Origin: Adineta vaga | Lineage: Eukaryota > Rotifera | Assembly: GCA_021613535.1 (NCBI GenBank) | Contig: CP075494.1 | Span: 3,658,001-3,722,000, forward strand | Length of the DNA stretch: 64,000 nt | Direction: 5' to 3' | Shown here: piece after piece, positions 45,264-56,639 of the stretch | Numbering within the stretch: the first letter of the stretch is position 1 | Layout: every line of letters begins with the position of its first letter | Translations under genes and position numbers: made by a program | Notes under the pieces: generated by a model | Database searches by the model: none | Told to the model about the DNA's origin: nothing | Seen by the model: the letters and a program-made list of their open reading frames with translations, nothing else

Positions 45264-45792
45264 TCTCCATTCATATCCTCACCCTCCCTCAAAATGAATT
45301 ATATTTGAACATTAGGTTCAATCAAAATAAACAGAAGAAAAAACATCTGGAATTTCTCAGTTTCGCTGTGTATTAAGACGCGAGGATAAATATGACACTT
45401 GTCTGTTTATGTCAATGATCAGTTGAGTATAGTTGATGGACACTTTTCGAAATGTTTGATTTTTGAGTTAAAAATTCTTTTTTTGTAAGATTCTAGACAT
45501 AGTTCAGAATGTAAGTGTATAAGTATAGAGAATGAGCCATCACTTGCGTACCCTTTTTTTTTGTATATTATAACAATAATTACCCTTCTTACTATATTGC
45601 TCAATTTGTTGATTTGTGTCTTTCAACTCAACACAGTTATATTCGATAATCTATTTTATATAGCAAATAGATTTAAATCGAATTTGAAATGATTGTAAAT
45701 ATATAAAAGACACCGAAATAGATTACCACTGTTCTTTCTTTTTTTTATCAATGATACATAGATTTACAAAACAAGAAAAGAAATTTTTCTTT

Positions 45793-46755
45793 TTAATCGT
45801 TACCTACGACGTTGACACGAACGAAACAATATCTCAAATGTTTTCCGTCGAAAAGGTTTCGATACAAGGATATATATATGTAGAAATTAATGCTTATGGT
45901 TATAAAATATATAGAATAAAGACACAATGTTATAAATAATTCAATTCCTTGTAACGCGGCAGATTTGAAATGATATTGAGTAGATTGTCGATAAATATTG
46001 AAAGCAGTCGCTAGAAGTGCCGATGGAACATATCCAATGATTTCAAATAGAAGAAAAAGAAATAATTGCCGATCTTTTGGACGGTGAATGTTATTTGTAT
46101 TTGGACTAGCTTGAACTGGTCGAACACGTCCTCCATGAACATTTCTCAATGCAATTACACCAAATATAATTAAAAGAAATGATGGAAGTGTTCCATGGAT
46201 GATAAGATCATAAATACTGATAAAAACTCTATAAACACCTGGAGGATAATAGCATATCAAAAGAGTTGGATAGAGTTCATATACATTAACAATTATAAGA
46301 TGATGAAAATAAAAGAGTAAGAAAAAGAGTGTTACTCCCAAAATAGAATAATAAGCTAATCGATGAGAACTACGTTTTCGTACTGATTCTTTCGGTGATG
46401 TGATCAAAGCTCGATCAATCGAAGCTAATACGAGATAATATGGTACCATCGTGTAAAGTGTTGTTCTGATAAAAAACTGAATTTTACAATAAGCAATACT
46501 AGACGATGAAAGATCAGTTGTGATCATCGGTAATAATATTGTAAAGCAACCAACATAAATTAAGAACAAATTCATGATATAATAGACACTGAAGTAAATA
46601 CAACCTACGTTTTGTCGCATTGTTCTGTGAGTAAATACAATAACAGTCAAAATGTTACCCACAGTACCAAGAAATAGTAGAACGCCACCCACTCCCACAC
46701 CTACATAAATTCCAGTGATTAACAAAGAACTCTTCAAATCACTGTTGGACGACAT
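45793..46755 (-). CDS. Rhodopsin-like GPCR
   Basis: Single exon, 320 residues from the ATG at 46755 (the frame is open further upstream, but the extension is not receptor-like). TM1 is GVLLFLGTVGNILTVIVFTH with the conserved Asn. There is a Cys in SIAYCKIQFF before TM3, SIDRAL in the DRY position, HGTLPSFLLIIFGVIAL as TM5, a basic third loop, and TM7 FITISINFYIYI with an N..Y motif close to NPxxY. Intact, unlike the GPCR at 19464. The ligand is unknown. An ACCCACTCCCACACC block near 46685 inside TM1 coding sequence is a chance or ancestral TG-like motif. Confidence 0.86.
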   Translation of the reverse strand: MSSNSDLKSSLLITGIYVGVGVGGVLLFLGTVGNILTVIVFTHRTMRQNVGCIYFSVYYIMNLFLIYVGCFTILLPMITTDLSSSSIAYCKIQFFIRTTLYTMVPYYLVLASIDRALITSPKESVRKRSSHRLAYYSILGVTLFFLLFYFHHLIIVNVYELYPTLLICYYPPGVYRVFISIYDLIIHGTLPSFLLIIFGVIALRNVHGGRVRPVQASPNTNNIHRPKDRQLFLFLLFEIIGYVPSALLATAFNIYRQSTQYHFKSAALQGIELFITLCLYSIYFITISINFYIYISLYRNLFDGKHLRYCFVRVNVVGND

Positions 46756-46941
46756 CGTAATGGGGTGTGAATCGTGTCTAATGATAATGCAAATAAAATC
46801 GTGTAGAAGAGAAAAATATTGTGAATTATAGTAGCAATTTGTTCTTGAGTTACTAAAATCTGAAGTTAAGAATTGAACATAGAACAAATAAAAGTCTTCG
46901 AATACTATTTCAAAGAAGAAAATAACACAGCGAAGAAACAA

Positions 46942-47764
46942 ATTCTAACGAAATTGTATCCATAAAATGAAGTAGATTTATTATCATAATATACTTGAAT
47001 CCTGAAGATTGAGAAAGAACCGAGAAGTTTTTCTATATTTTTTTAAATCAACTATGCTTGTTTAAACGTGTGTTCTTTTAATTGTTTTTTACGCCTAAAG
47101 ATTAATTCTAACGTTATATGATAGTTTAATATCTTATCCGATTCCAATTTTTCTATTCATATTTAGTGAAGTATTATTCTCAAAATAGCGTTTGGATCAT
47201 TAATATTTTTCCATCAGTCAACGAATATTGAACTATATTGTACGCAGAAGTATGACAAGGATACCACAGATTCATCTACTGTTACACGTACTACAGTAAT
47301 TATCAATATGCGGATGCTGAAAAAGAAGAGTGAACGAATCAGATCGATAGTTGAAAACTGAATAAAAAACACTTTTTTTCTTCATCATGATTAGACTTGA
47401 GTGGAAAAAAAATAATGAGTTTTAATCAGAAAATATCATATTTCTGACAGTTTATTATTGCACGATAGTATATAAATACTCTATGCTTTGCATCGCCTAT
47501 TAGTAATTCTAGGAAACTGTAAGCATGTATCTTCTACCTCTGACTTTATTGATATAAAACATGATCTATATCTAAAAAAAAATTTTCTACCATAAAGGAT
47601 GTCAGTTAAAGTTCTTTCTTTCACTTACTCCTTTCAACTTTATCAAATAAAGATAAAGAGAAATCTTTTATTCACACGTGTTTTATCTAGATGAAAAAGA
47701 AAGTTAGTTGTATCTTCTTCACATCAATGGAATTCTGCTTTCATAAAACCCGAACTTAACCAGC
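46942..47764. other. Intergenic between divergent genes
   Basis: No gene seen. Shared 5' flank of the GPCR and the SMYD gene. Confidence 0.4.
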
Positions 47765-48958
47765 ATGGATGGAAATAGAGTAGAAGTAATCTATAAAGAA
47801 GAAAAGGGACGATATACGATAACAACTAAAGCTTTATCCGAAGGAAAAATCTTATTTGTATGGAAACCGTATGTACTTGTTCCATATGTAACTTATAAAG
47901 ATCAAATATGTGCTAATTGTATATCAATATCAATTAAAGAAAAGATTCCATGTCGACAAAATTGTTCTTTTGTTTATTATTGTTCGAATCAATGTGAAAA
48001 AGAACATTGGAATAAATTTCATCAATATGAATGTTTATTTCTTAAGAATATTTTTCAATTAGAAAATCTTGGTTTTAATGATGAAGTTGTGAATTATTGT
48101 CAATTAGTGATGCGTATTCTTACTCAACGATTCAAAGATCTTCTAGAAAATTCGAATGAAATGTCAATTGATGATATTTGGATTTCATCATCACATTTTG
48201 ATAAATTTACAAAAGAAAAAACAAATGAATTTGAATTGATTGCAAAATTATTAACGAAATATATTTTAACTCAACTTATTTGTGAAGAATCGAAGGATTG
48301 GATTGAAATATTTCTTCCAAATAATCAAGATGTTGAAAAAGTTCGAATCAATAATTTTGATCTTTGGTTTAATGAATTAATCGAATCTTGTTCATTCATA
48401 AATAATCGAACTTCTATTGAATCTTTATTGAAAAAAGTGTTCATTTTGATCTGTATTGAAGAAATCAATGCATTATTTCATATTACATTTCGATTAGAAG
48501 GATACACTTCATCACCTCAAACGTATGCAATGGGATTTTATCCGTCTGCTGCTTTTGTTAATCATTCATGTTCACCAAATTTAGCACGTTTTCCAATTGA
48601 AAACGATCAACATGGATATTCTGTTGGTGATGTTGTGTATTTTGCTACACGATCAATTCGAAAAGGTGAAGAAATCTGTTATAGTTATTTAGAAAGAGAT
48701 TATTTACTTTATCAAAAAGAAGAAATTCCACCAGATGAAACTATCGAAAGTCAAATGAGAAGAAAACAACGTTTGAAAGCTGAATTTTTTTTTGATTGTA
48801 ATTGTATACGTTGTGAAAATGAATCCAATGGAATAGTTGATCTATCCTATATGAATTTAATTAAACAATTAAAATGTCAGCAATTGGAATGTAAAGGCTG
48901 GTTTATTCCATCGTTTGAAAATCAAATGATTTGTCAAGCATGTGAAACATTCCGATAG
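47765..48958 (+). CDS. SMYD-type SET/MYND lysine methyltransferase
   Basis: Intronless, 397 residues. The split SET domain begins GRYTITTKALSEGKILF. The MYND zinc finger is ICANCI, then CSFVYYCSNQCEKEHW and HQYEC (about 48-90). The SET core has FVNHSCSPN (S-adenosylmethionine pocket) and GEEICYSY, and the post-SET zinc cluster is FFDCNCIRC. All signature residues are present. Family knowledge: SMYD enzymes methylate histones and other proteins. The protein ends soon after a further CxxxxC..C pair (CQQLEC, CQAC), so the C-terminal TPR-like lobe of SMYD1-3 is short or absent. A broken fragment of a paralogue lies at 45140. Confidence 0.88.
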   Translation: MDGNRVEVIYKEEKGRYTITTKALSEGKILFVWKPYVLVPYVTYKDQICANCISISIKEKIPCRQNCSFVYYCSNQCEKEHWNKFHQYECLFLKNIFQLENLGFNDEVVNYCQLVMRILTQRFKDLLENSNEMSIDDIWISSSHFDKFTKEKTNEFELIAKLLTKYILTQLICEESKDWIEIFLPNNQDVEKVRINNFDLWFNELIESCSFINNRTSIESLLKKVFILICIEEINALFHITFRLEGYTSSPQTYAMGFYPSAAFVNHSCSPNLARFPIENDQHGYSVGDVVYFATRSIRKGEEICYSYLERDYLLYQKEEIPPDETIESQMRRKQRLKAEFFFDCNCIRCENESNGIVDLSYMNLIKQLKCQQLECKGWFIPSFENQMICQACETFR

Positions 48959-49948
48959 ATTTATTCTTATATTTAAAATAAAATTTTGAGAATGTATGAT
49001 TTCTTGTTTTAAATTCCGGCAATGATCGCGGTGAGTGTCATCTCGATTCGCCGTTGATATCGTCTAATTAAATACAATTCGACTTTTACTAAAATCGCAA
49101 CAATAAGAATATCAAGTTTATTATCTTAGAGAAGTAAGCCAAATGCTAATAATTTGGTCTTGCAAAGCCATTCAATTCTGAATGATTATAATAGTTATAA
49201 CAAGCGAGAGTAACACAACATAGACACGAGCAGTAGTATGTTCTCTTTAGCGATAATAATGCACTTTTGAACAAATTGAGCTCAAGTAATACGCGTTGCA
49301 GAACATGTCAACAGGCACGTATGCGCTCGGCAAGTGAAACGTCGTCGTTAAATAAATATACTTCTATATAATTTTTAAAAAGTTCAAGATTTATTTCAAC
49401 TTCTAAGAAATCACCAATGCGTTATCCATTCACACCCTCATATTGTCCAGGAATTCTTTTCTTTTTTCAGAAATCAATTCAAATCTTGTCAAATATCCGA
49501 ACTTTCTTTTATATAAAAGCAAATACTCGTATTTGATTAAATATTAAAAACGACGGATGTTGATGTTCAGAGCGACATGAAACTAATAGTATTACATAAA
49601 TTATAACTATTCGTAATGAAAGAAAGAAAGAAAGAAAGAGGAAAAAAAATGCTACATATAAATCGCACGTACACTTTACGTACGCGAACTGATCGTTCTG
49701 TCGCTTATTGAAAATATAATGCGTGACTAATATTCCCTTTTTCTTTTTGTTTAAACTTTAAAGTAAGCATGATGTTGCATTTCATGCATTTACCTTTTTC
49801 TTACTCAAGGTAATACTTTCATACAAAATACAACAGTATTTCTACCTACCTTTATTATTCTTACTTTCATTCTTTCTTTCTTTTTTTTTGTAATAAGGAT
49901 TTCTATAAGTTGAACTATTCGAACGTTGATTATTCAAATTATTCAACA
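48959..49948. other. Intergenic with GAAA microsatellite
   Basis: (GAAA)n at about 49618-49638, and a CACACCCTCA motif at about 49432. No gene. Confidence 0.45.
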
Positions 49949-52900
49949 ATGACGACTTCATTGAATATTTTGTATGTAATTAAATTTAAATTATTCGCAA
50001 TAAAACTTTCTTTCTTTCGATACAGTTATTCACGTTTACTTGTTCGTCATCATTGGTTTGTCCTTACTTCTGTTGTATTTTTATGTATTACATTGATAAC
50101 AATAGCTTTTGTATTTACTAAGCTACCTGATTTATCTGATCCACGAATCGTAATAAGATAATTCAGTCGAATCCGAATCTTTCTCAATAATGTCTTTTTT
50201 CAGGGATGGGGAGCACGTGGAAAGGGAACAATTTTTTCTCAATTGATGGTTTTACATCATGCATCAGAAAAATTTCGTCTTGCATATGGATTACCATTAG
50301 ATTCAAATGAATTATTCGGCGCATTCCAACAATTTGATAATGTAATCGTCGATAAGTTTGATGAAAATACATATCGATCTGATATCCTTGAAAAATATGA
50401 TCTATGGAGAACGAAAAAGACGGAAAATGAATTAATTGATTATCATAATCTAAATGAATCATTTTATGATATTGCGACGTACGATGAAGATGATGATGAT
50501 GATGATAATAATGCATTAGATTACAATGAACATTCTGAATCAACATTATTGTATCAATGGAATCGTGATCGACATTTTGATATTGACAATTTAATAACAA
50601 AATATGTTGATGATAAAAAGTAAAAAAAGATTACAAATCTTTGTTTATTAAATTTGTATTTATTTCCTATTTAGGATTAATATTACCGTATTAGATTTTG
50701 TTAAAAACTTACCACAATTTAATAAAACTAATTATAAATCAACTCGATTATCTTTCGATCTTTTTCGACCATATGCCTTTCTACTTGAAGAAAAATATCG
50801 TGGTCAAATAGGTAGAAATACTCTTCTTTTGTCAGTACATCAGTCAAAACTATTTTAGGTCGTGATGGTATGATCGAATTCTATATTGAACATGCCAATA
50901 CAACCGATGATTTATTATCTCTTGATCATCTTCATTCCATATGTCAATGGGAAAAACAATTAAAAGCTATTCTTAATCTTAATGATGTTCCAAGTCTTTC
51001 CCTAGCAACATTTGTTGCATTATATTCATCAAAAAATGATTGTCAACAAATCACTTCACACGATGTTGAACATTTTCGTTCTATACTTCATACATGTTTA
51101 CCGTATTATATCGATGGGTATATGGACTTACCATTAAGTAATGAATTTCTTAATCGTGTTCGAATTGAACATGAATCGGGAAATTTTACCTATCAAGAAC
51201 AAGTCAAAGCTATTTATACTGCTCTACGTCATACATGTTTCTATAAAAATATTACACGTTTTATATTCGATCATTTTCTTGATAGAAAATTTGTAAAGGA
51301 TTTTCAACAATCAAAAACGAATTCTAAAGTATCGAAATCAATGATATTTATAACAAATTATCGAGCAATTAAATACAATCGAACACGTGATCAAACGATG
51401 TGTTTAAAACGACGACCATATGCAATAAAATATTGTCAAAAACGAGGTTGTATGGATGATTCGAAAGAAAAGATGATTTTCAATTTATGTATTAATGAAG
51501 CACCACCATTAGGTAATTGTGAGAAATATTGTCAATGTAAATCTCAATGTTTCAATGAAACGGAAGAAGTTCTTTTATTAACACCAATTTTCAGAGGAGA
51601 AGAATTAATTGAATTATATAGAAAATATTTCCATGGAAAAGAACAATTTTCCACGTATCAAAATCAATTCATCAAAATGATTGCATTGAATTTCGCTTAT
51701 GTAAGAGAAAAATCAGCAATGGTACAAGTTTTTAAAGGTATAAATTGTTGATTAACGTATATAAATGAATGATTTACATGTTCTTTTTTTCAGACACATT
51801 TCTTTCGATGGTCGCCGCAGGATTAATTGTTATGATAACAGTCATTTATTTACGTAGTATTACAATCGCTTCGATGATCATTCTCGGTACGACATTAGCA
51901 TTAGGTGTGAGTTATTTTGTCTATCGTGTTATTTATGGTATACCGATATTTCCAACGTTGAATTTTATGTCAGTATTTATATTAATTGGTATTGGTTGTG
52001 ATGATATATTTGTATTTTTTGATACATGGGATCATGAAAAAGCTGAATGGTTAAGAAAATCTCATGAGAAACAACAAATTGATTGTAAATTTCTTTCAAT
52101 TTCTTTGTTTTGATTATCATTTTCATGATTTTAGTTACAAATATTCCATTGAATGATACAGAGACTCATTATGATTTCAACGAGTCCCAACAACAAGTAC
52201 AAGAGTTCGAATTAAATGATGACGCATTGATTGAAATTATGTCGAAAACATTGAAACATGCTGCATCCTCCATGTTTGTTACATCATTTACAACTTCCGC
52301 TGCTTTTTTTACGAATATATTAACAAATATTTCATTTATTCAAGTTTTCGGTGTTTTTACTGGAACATCGATTTTAATCTATTTTCTTATTACAGTTACT
52401 GCAATTGCTGCTTTTGCTGTTAGTTGAAGTATTCGATAAAAATAGATTTATAATTTCTATTTTCATTTTCTTTTTTCTTCAAGGTTATTTACGAAAAACA
52501 CATTTTAACTATGCCATTTTGTAAATGTTCGACCAATACGATGAATACATCATTAACAAAATTATTTAAACGTTTTCGAAATTATACTTTTAATTATTTA
52601 ATTCCATTGATAATTATCAAATTTCGTTATGTTTTAGTTCTTTTCTTCCTATTTTTGGGTATCTTAGGTTTACTTGGCGTTTTCTATTATCCAAAAATCG
52701 GAATACCTCCAGCACAAAAAACGGCTTTCTATTCCAAAGATAATCCAATGGAAATCTATGAATTTCAAATAAGAAAACAATTTAATGGTTATATTAAAGA
52801 ACATAATCGTTTTTTTGCTTTTCCATCGATTTCATTTGTCTTTGGTATACGTGATATTGATGATGGATATATATTTGATATGAATGATCGTGGTCATCTT

Positions 52901-54722
52901 CATCTAATGCCCATTTATTTACATCGACAAATAACATTGGATTTTTTTCAAAAATTTATTAAAGATTTAGGAAAACGAAATGATTTATTTATTTCCAATT
53001 ATGATTTAGAGAAAGATTTCGATGCATTTTATCAGGTAGATTGGCTTTCTTTCGATCGATTTTCATATTGTAGAAATCTTTTTGTAGCTTAATGAAGAAA
53101 ATACTTTCTTGGAAAAACTAATTCAAGATCATGTAAAATTCAATTTATCAAAAACAAATCATTTAGATATGATCAAATATCTCAGAAATATCAATGCAAG
53201 TTTAATAGAAACGATTGTTTTGAAAACTGTACGAAAAAATAATTCTATATTATATAAAACAAGTATGACACAATTAAATCATCCATTGAATCCAAAACTT
53301 ATCTATTCAAATTATGACAAATTCTTCAATAGTACACTAGAAAAACTTTATAAACAACAGGTACATATACTTAGAAAACAAGATTTGTTCTTTGATAACA
53401 AGTTATTCTAGATCGAACAAAATTATGATGAAAATGATATTCGAAAATCATTGGATGAAACAACGTATGATTCATTGGCAGAAGATTATCAACGGTTAGC
53501 ATTGAAAATGATTATGCGATGTATAACAGGTACAGCTGCTGAAGATAATATTCCCATTGAATTTTGTGAGAATCAAATGAAAAAACAACAATCAAATAGT
53601 TGGGCGATTTTACTTGATAAACCATCACTAGTCGATGGAACTGCTCGACCATTTGCAGTTTTAATTACTATTCGAGGTTAGTTCAAATTACATCTGAGAT
53701 TTCGAAAATTTTCTTTTCTATTTCCTATAGGCAATCTAAATAGTACAGATTATGAATTATATGATGCATATTATCGTCGAATAAAAGATTTCTTTGATCC
53801 ATATATAAAACAAAATGCACCAGCTCATTTAAAACATGGTTGGTTTTCTTCGCCAGCTTTTGCATTTTATGGTATTCAACGTGAAACAGTAGTTGGTACT
53901 TATTCTTCTTTGATTGCATCACTCGGTATAGCTTTACTGGTATTATTTCTGACATCCGGTAATTTATTTATTGCAGTCTATGCGCTGATTACAATGACAT
54001 TTTCTATTAGTAAAATAACTTTTTTTTCTTTTTCTTCATTGAAATATCTGAATTCTCTTTAGATGTGACAATTGGCATATTTGCTGTTTTGAAATGGACA
54101 TTAAGTTTTGTTGAAGCTATTGTTATTATTATGTCTGTAGGTTTATCAGTTGATTTCGTTGTGCATTTTGGTGTTGGTTATATTCATGCAGATACGAATT
54201 ATATTGATCGTGAAAGAAAAAAAGTTAAGAATCAATCTTTATCATCTACAACATCAGAATCGAACGATGATGAAAATCATCCGAGTAGGATTTCTTAAAT
54301 TATAAAAAAAGAGATTTTAGTTTAACAATTTGGTTTTTTAGAAATGAATAGTTTTGGTTTACTATGTGATGAATATCATACTGAACGTGAAATACGTGTA
54401 AGAGAATCGGTATCTCGTGTTGGTTCAGCTGTATTTATGGCTGCTTTTACGACATTTGTTGCTGGACTGTCAATGTTACCGGCATCACTGACTGCTTATC
54501 GACAAATGGGACAATTTTTGATGATATCAAGTAAGTTGACAAACAAATCAAATATCTATTCATTTCGTTAATTTAGTGTTAACATCTTGGATTTTTGCCA
54601 TGTTTTTCTTCTTACCATTATGTGCAATTATTGGTCCAGTAGATAATTGTGGTTCAATTCCATTTTCACGAATTCTTCTATGCTTTAAACGATGTATTCA
54701 TCGAAACCAAAACTCTGGATAA
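49949..54722 (+). CDS. disp: Dispatched-like RND transporter, 14 exons
   Basis: Exons: 49949-49971, 50026-50149, 50204-50619, 50675-50811, 50859-51737, 51794-52084, 52135-52418, 52484-53035, 53088-53360, 53412-53676, 53731-54010, 54063-54284, 54342-54530, 54577-54722; introns 46-65 bp. Landmarks: TM1, then LPDLSDPR and GARGKGT (Dispatched-type); a large Cys-rich first loop; the sterol-sensing-like TM2-6 block with the RND motif LIGIGCDDIFVFFD; MFVTSFTTSAAFFTN; a second loop; and the TM8-12 block with SVGLSVDFVVHFG, AAFTTFVAGLSMLPAS and SWIFAMFFFLPL. Family knowledge: Dispatched uses sodium to release lipid-modified Hedgehog. The exon sum is one base too long. The excess falls in exon 11, where a T5 run (54000-54004) puts TAG at the splice. 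An alternative donor at 53959 keeps the frame but drops about 18 residues of a membrane helix. Confidence 0.82.
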
Positions 54723-54794
54723 TATAGGCTATTTCGTTAATCAATGTGTGTATATGTTTCGAAGATAAATATGAAAAGAAATTTTGAAAGATTA

Positions 54795-55784
54795 TCAAAG
54801 TTTTATTTGAATAATATATTTTTGCTGTGCATCTTGTTCTACGCTGATGATTTGGAAAGAAATTCCTGCTTGTAAGATAACTTCTTCTTCCTCCGGAAAT
54901 TGAGAAATATCAGTGATATCATAGGCACGTGTTGAACTAACTTGAGAATTGGTAATCTCAACAATAAATAATGTATTTCCGCGAATATCTGCCATGGCTC
55001 TACTTTTACTTGTAGATGTGTAACTAGGCCATGTATGCCAAGTGCCGATTGCTTGTTTATATGTAAGAATAGCTGCGTAAGATAGTTGCACACCACGATA
55101 TACTTTTCCAATAAATTCTTTGCGCGTATGTGTATAATCATGAATAAGAAAACAAAGTGGTGCGAGAGTTTCGAGTTTTGAATAATCTGCATCGCGTAAA
55201 GCAGTGTTAAGTACACGATACAGAAAACTCTCACGCGTATATAATTGAATACAAAGTTTTGATATTTCGCGACGTTGCTTCGTTTTACAAGTACGTAATT
55301 GTTCAACCATCCATTGTGCTTCCGTTTCGCTATTGCTTTGATGCTTTCTAGCTTCTAATAAGATTCCGTCAATACAAGCATCGATCGAGGAAGAGAAGTT
55401 AAATAACGCTTTTTTACCAGCTGGTAGTTTTAACCATTCGGTAAGAAAAGGACACCATGCTAATGCTTTGCCGTATGATGGCGCTGATGTAAGAGGAGGT
55501 GGAGAACAAAATCGTTCTTCGCGAAGACATTCTTGCCGTGTAGATCCTTCACTACGTCGAACAGGACGTTGTTTTGATGAGTCACTTCGTTTAAATTGTA
55601 TAAATTCTTTTAAATCGATTCGATATTTATCAAGAAGCACTTCTACTTTTCCTTGTTGATAAGCTTCTTCAATAATTTGCATTTCAATATCTCGATATTT
55701 AATCCATTCATTGTTGGTATCTTCTGACCATGGATCTCCACCTTTAAAATACCAAAGCGCTCGACTAATACTGCCTGCAGACAT
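54795..55784 (-). CDS. WWE-domain arginine ADP-ribosyltransferase
   Basis: Single exon, 329 residues. The N-terminal WWE domain (about 8-65: RALWYFKGGDPW, then NEWIKYRDIEMQIIEEAY) is followed by a polar linker and an ART domain with a complete triad: KVYRGVQL (Arg 230), WPSYTSTSK (Ser 257-259) and FPEEEEVIL (ExE 299-301). Family knowledge: WWE domains bind iso-ADP-ribose units, and R-S-ExE enzymes modify arginine. The protein could therefore read and write ADP-ribose marks. No TPRs, unlike the other ART loci here. It is tail-to-tail with the Dispatched-like gene, stops 73 bp apart. Confidence 0.88.
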   Translation of the reverse strand: MSAGSISRALWYFKGGDPWSEDTNNEWIKYRDIEMQIIEEAYQQGKVEVLLDKYRIDLKEFIQFKRSDSSKQRPVRRSEGSTRQECLREERFCSPPPLTSAPSYGKALAWCPFLTEWLKLPAGKKALFNFSSSIDACIDGILLEARKHQSNSETEAQWMVEQLRTCKTKQRREISKLCIQLYTRESFLYRVLNTALRDADYSKLETLAPLCFLIHDYTHTRKEFIGKVYRGVQLSYAAILTYKQAIGTWHTWPSYTSTSKSRAMADIRGNTLFIVEITNSQVSSTRAYDITDISQFPEEEEVILQAGISFQIISVEQDAQQKYIIQIKL

Positions 55785-56088
55785 TCAATATTGTAACAAA
55801 TCAAGTCTATTCAATTAAATCAGTTAGCAAAATTACTATTCATGACTCATTGCACTATTTCAATTTGTATTACTTACTTTTTTCTTATGCAAGTAATAGC
55901 TAATAGAACAAAGTTTTGGTTCTTTTCTTCATCGCCTACAATCTATATATTCTCTGGCTTCGTAATAAAATCTTGTGAAGTCTGATTTTATCGTCTTTCT
56001 TCCTTCCTTTCTATGCCACGGTTTTTTCCAAGTTACAACGTTCTATATTTATAACTATATGGCGCAGTTCTATAAAACGTGAAAAAAC
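55785..56088. other. Divergent promoter interval
   Basis: About 300 bp between the WWE-ART start and the next plus-strand frame. No distinct motif beyond AT-rich sequence. Confidence 0.4.
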
Positions 56089-56631
56089 ATGAATACATGC
56101 AGTTTTACGTACGTAGCACTTCGAAATAATCTACCATGTCGTGCAACAGGTGTAGAAAGAACATGGGAATATTTGAAGAATGAATTCGATCGACAAGGTG
56201 ATGGATTACCAGATGAGGGAGCAAAGTATTTTGAAACGATAGGACCAGGACCTCAATTATTCGCTGTGGTTGATCAATCAGTCTATTACCATGATCAACA
56301 GCGATGGTTCAAGTACAGAAGTGCTTTTAATATTGTCCATGATACTATGAACATTCCTGATTGAATACTGTTTTTTCCCTATATTGCTATGCATTTATAT
56401 GATCAGAGCAGTTTGACATCCGAATAAATTTTCTCAATGAATGCATATTATTTCTCTTTTTTAGATTTACAGTTTCTTGCAGTGTGTGTGGGTGAGGGGA
56501 AAGCCTGTGATTCCGGTACGGAATTCCGTAATGTGCAACATCGCGCAATAAGAACTATTCTCGAAACCAGACGGCAAGAGAAAGTTCCGATATCTACTGA
56601 ACTTTGCATCATCATAAGAATTCGTAAATAA
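56089..56631 (+). CDS. Unrecognised short gene, probably two exons
   Basis: The first frame, 56089-56364 (91 residues), is compact and protein-like: RATGVERTWEYLKNEFDRQG, then KYFETIGPGPQLFAVVDQSV and YYHDQQRWFKY. A second frame ending at 56631 (VGEGKACDSGTEFRNVQH, then RTILETRRQEK) follows after pyrimidine-rich TTTTTAG and TTGCAG acceptors, but a matching donor in exon 1 is not clear. GC content is higher than in the surroundings, and a GTGTGTGGGTGAGGGG block lies at 56480-56496 at the start of the second part. No family is recognised. Confidence 0.35.
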
Positions 56632-56639
56632 TGACACAT

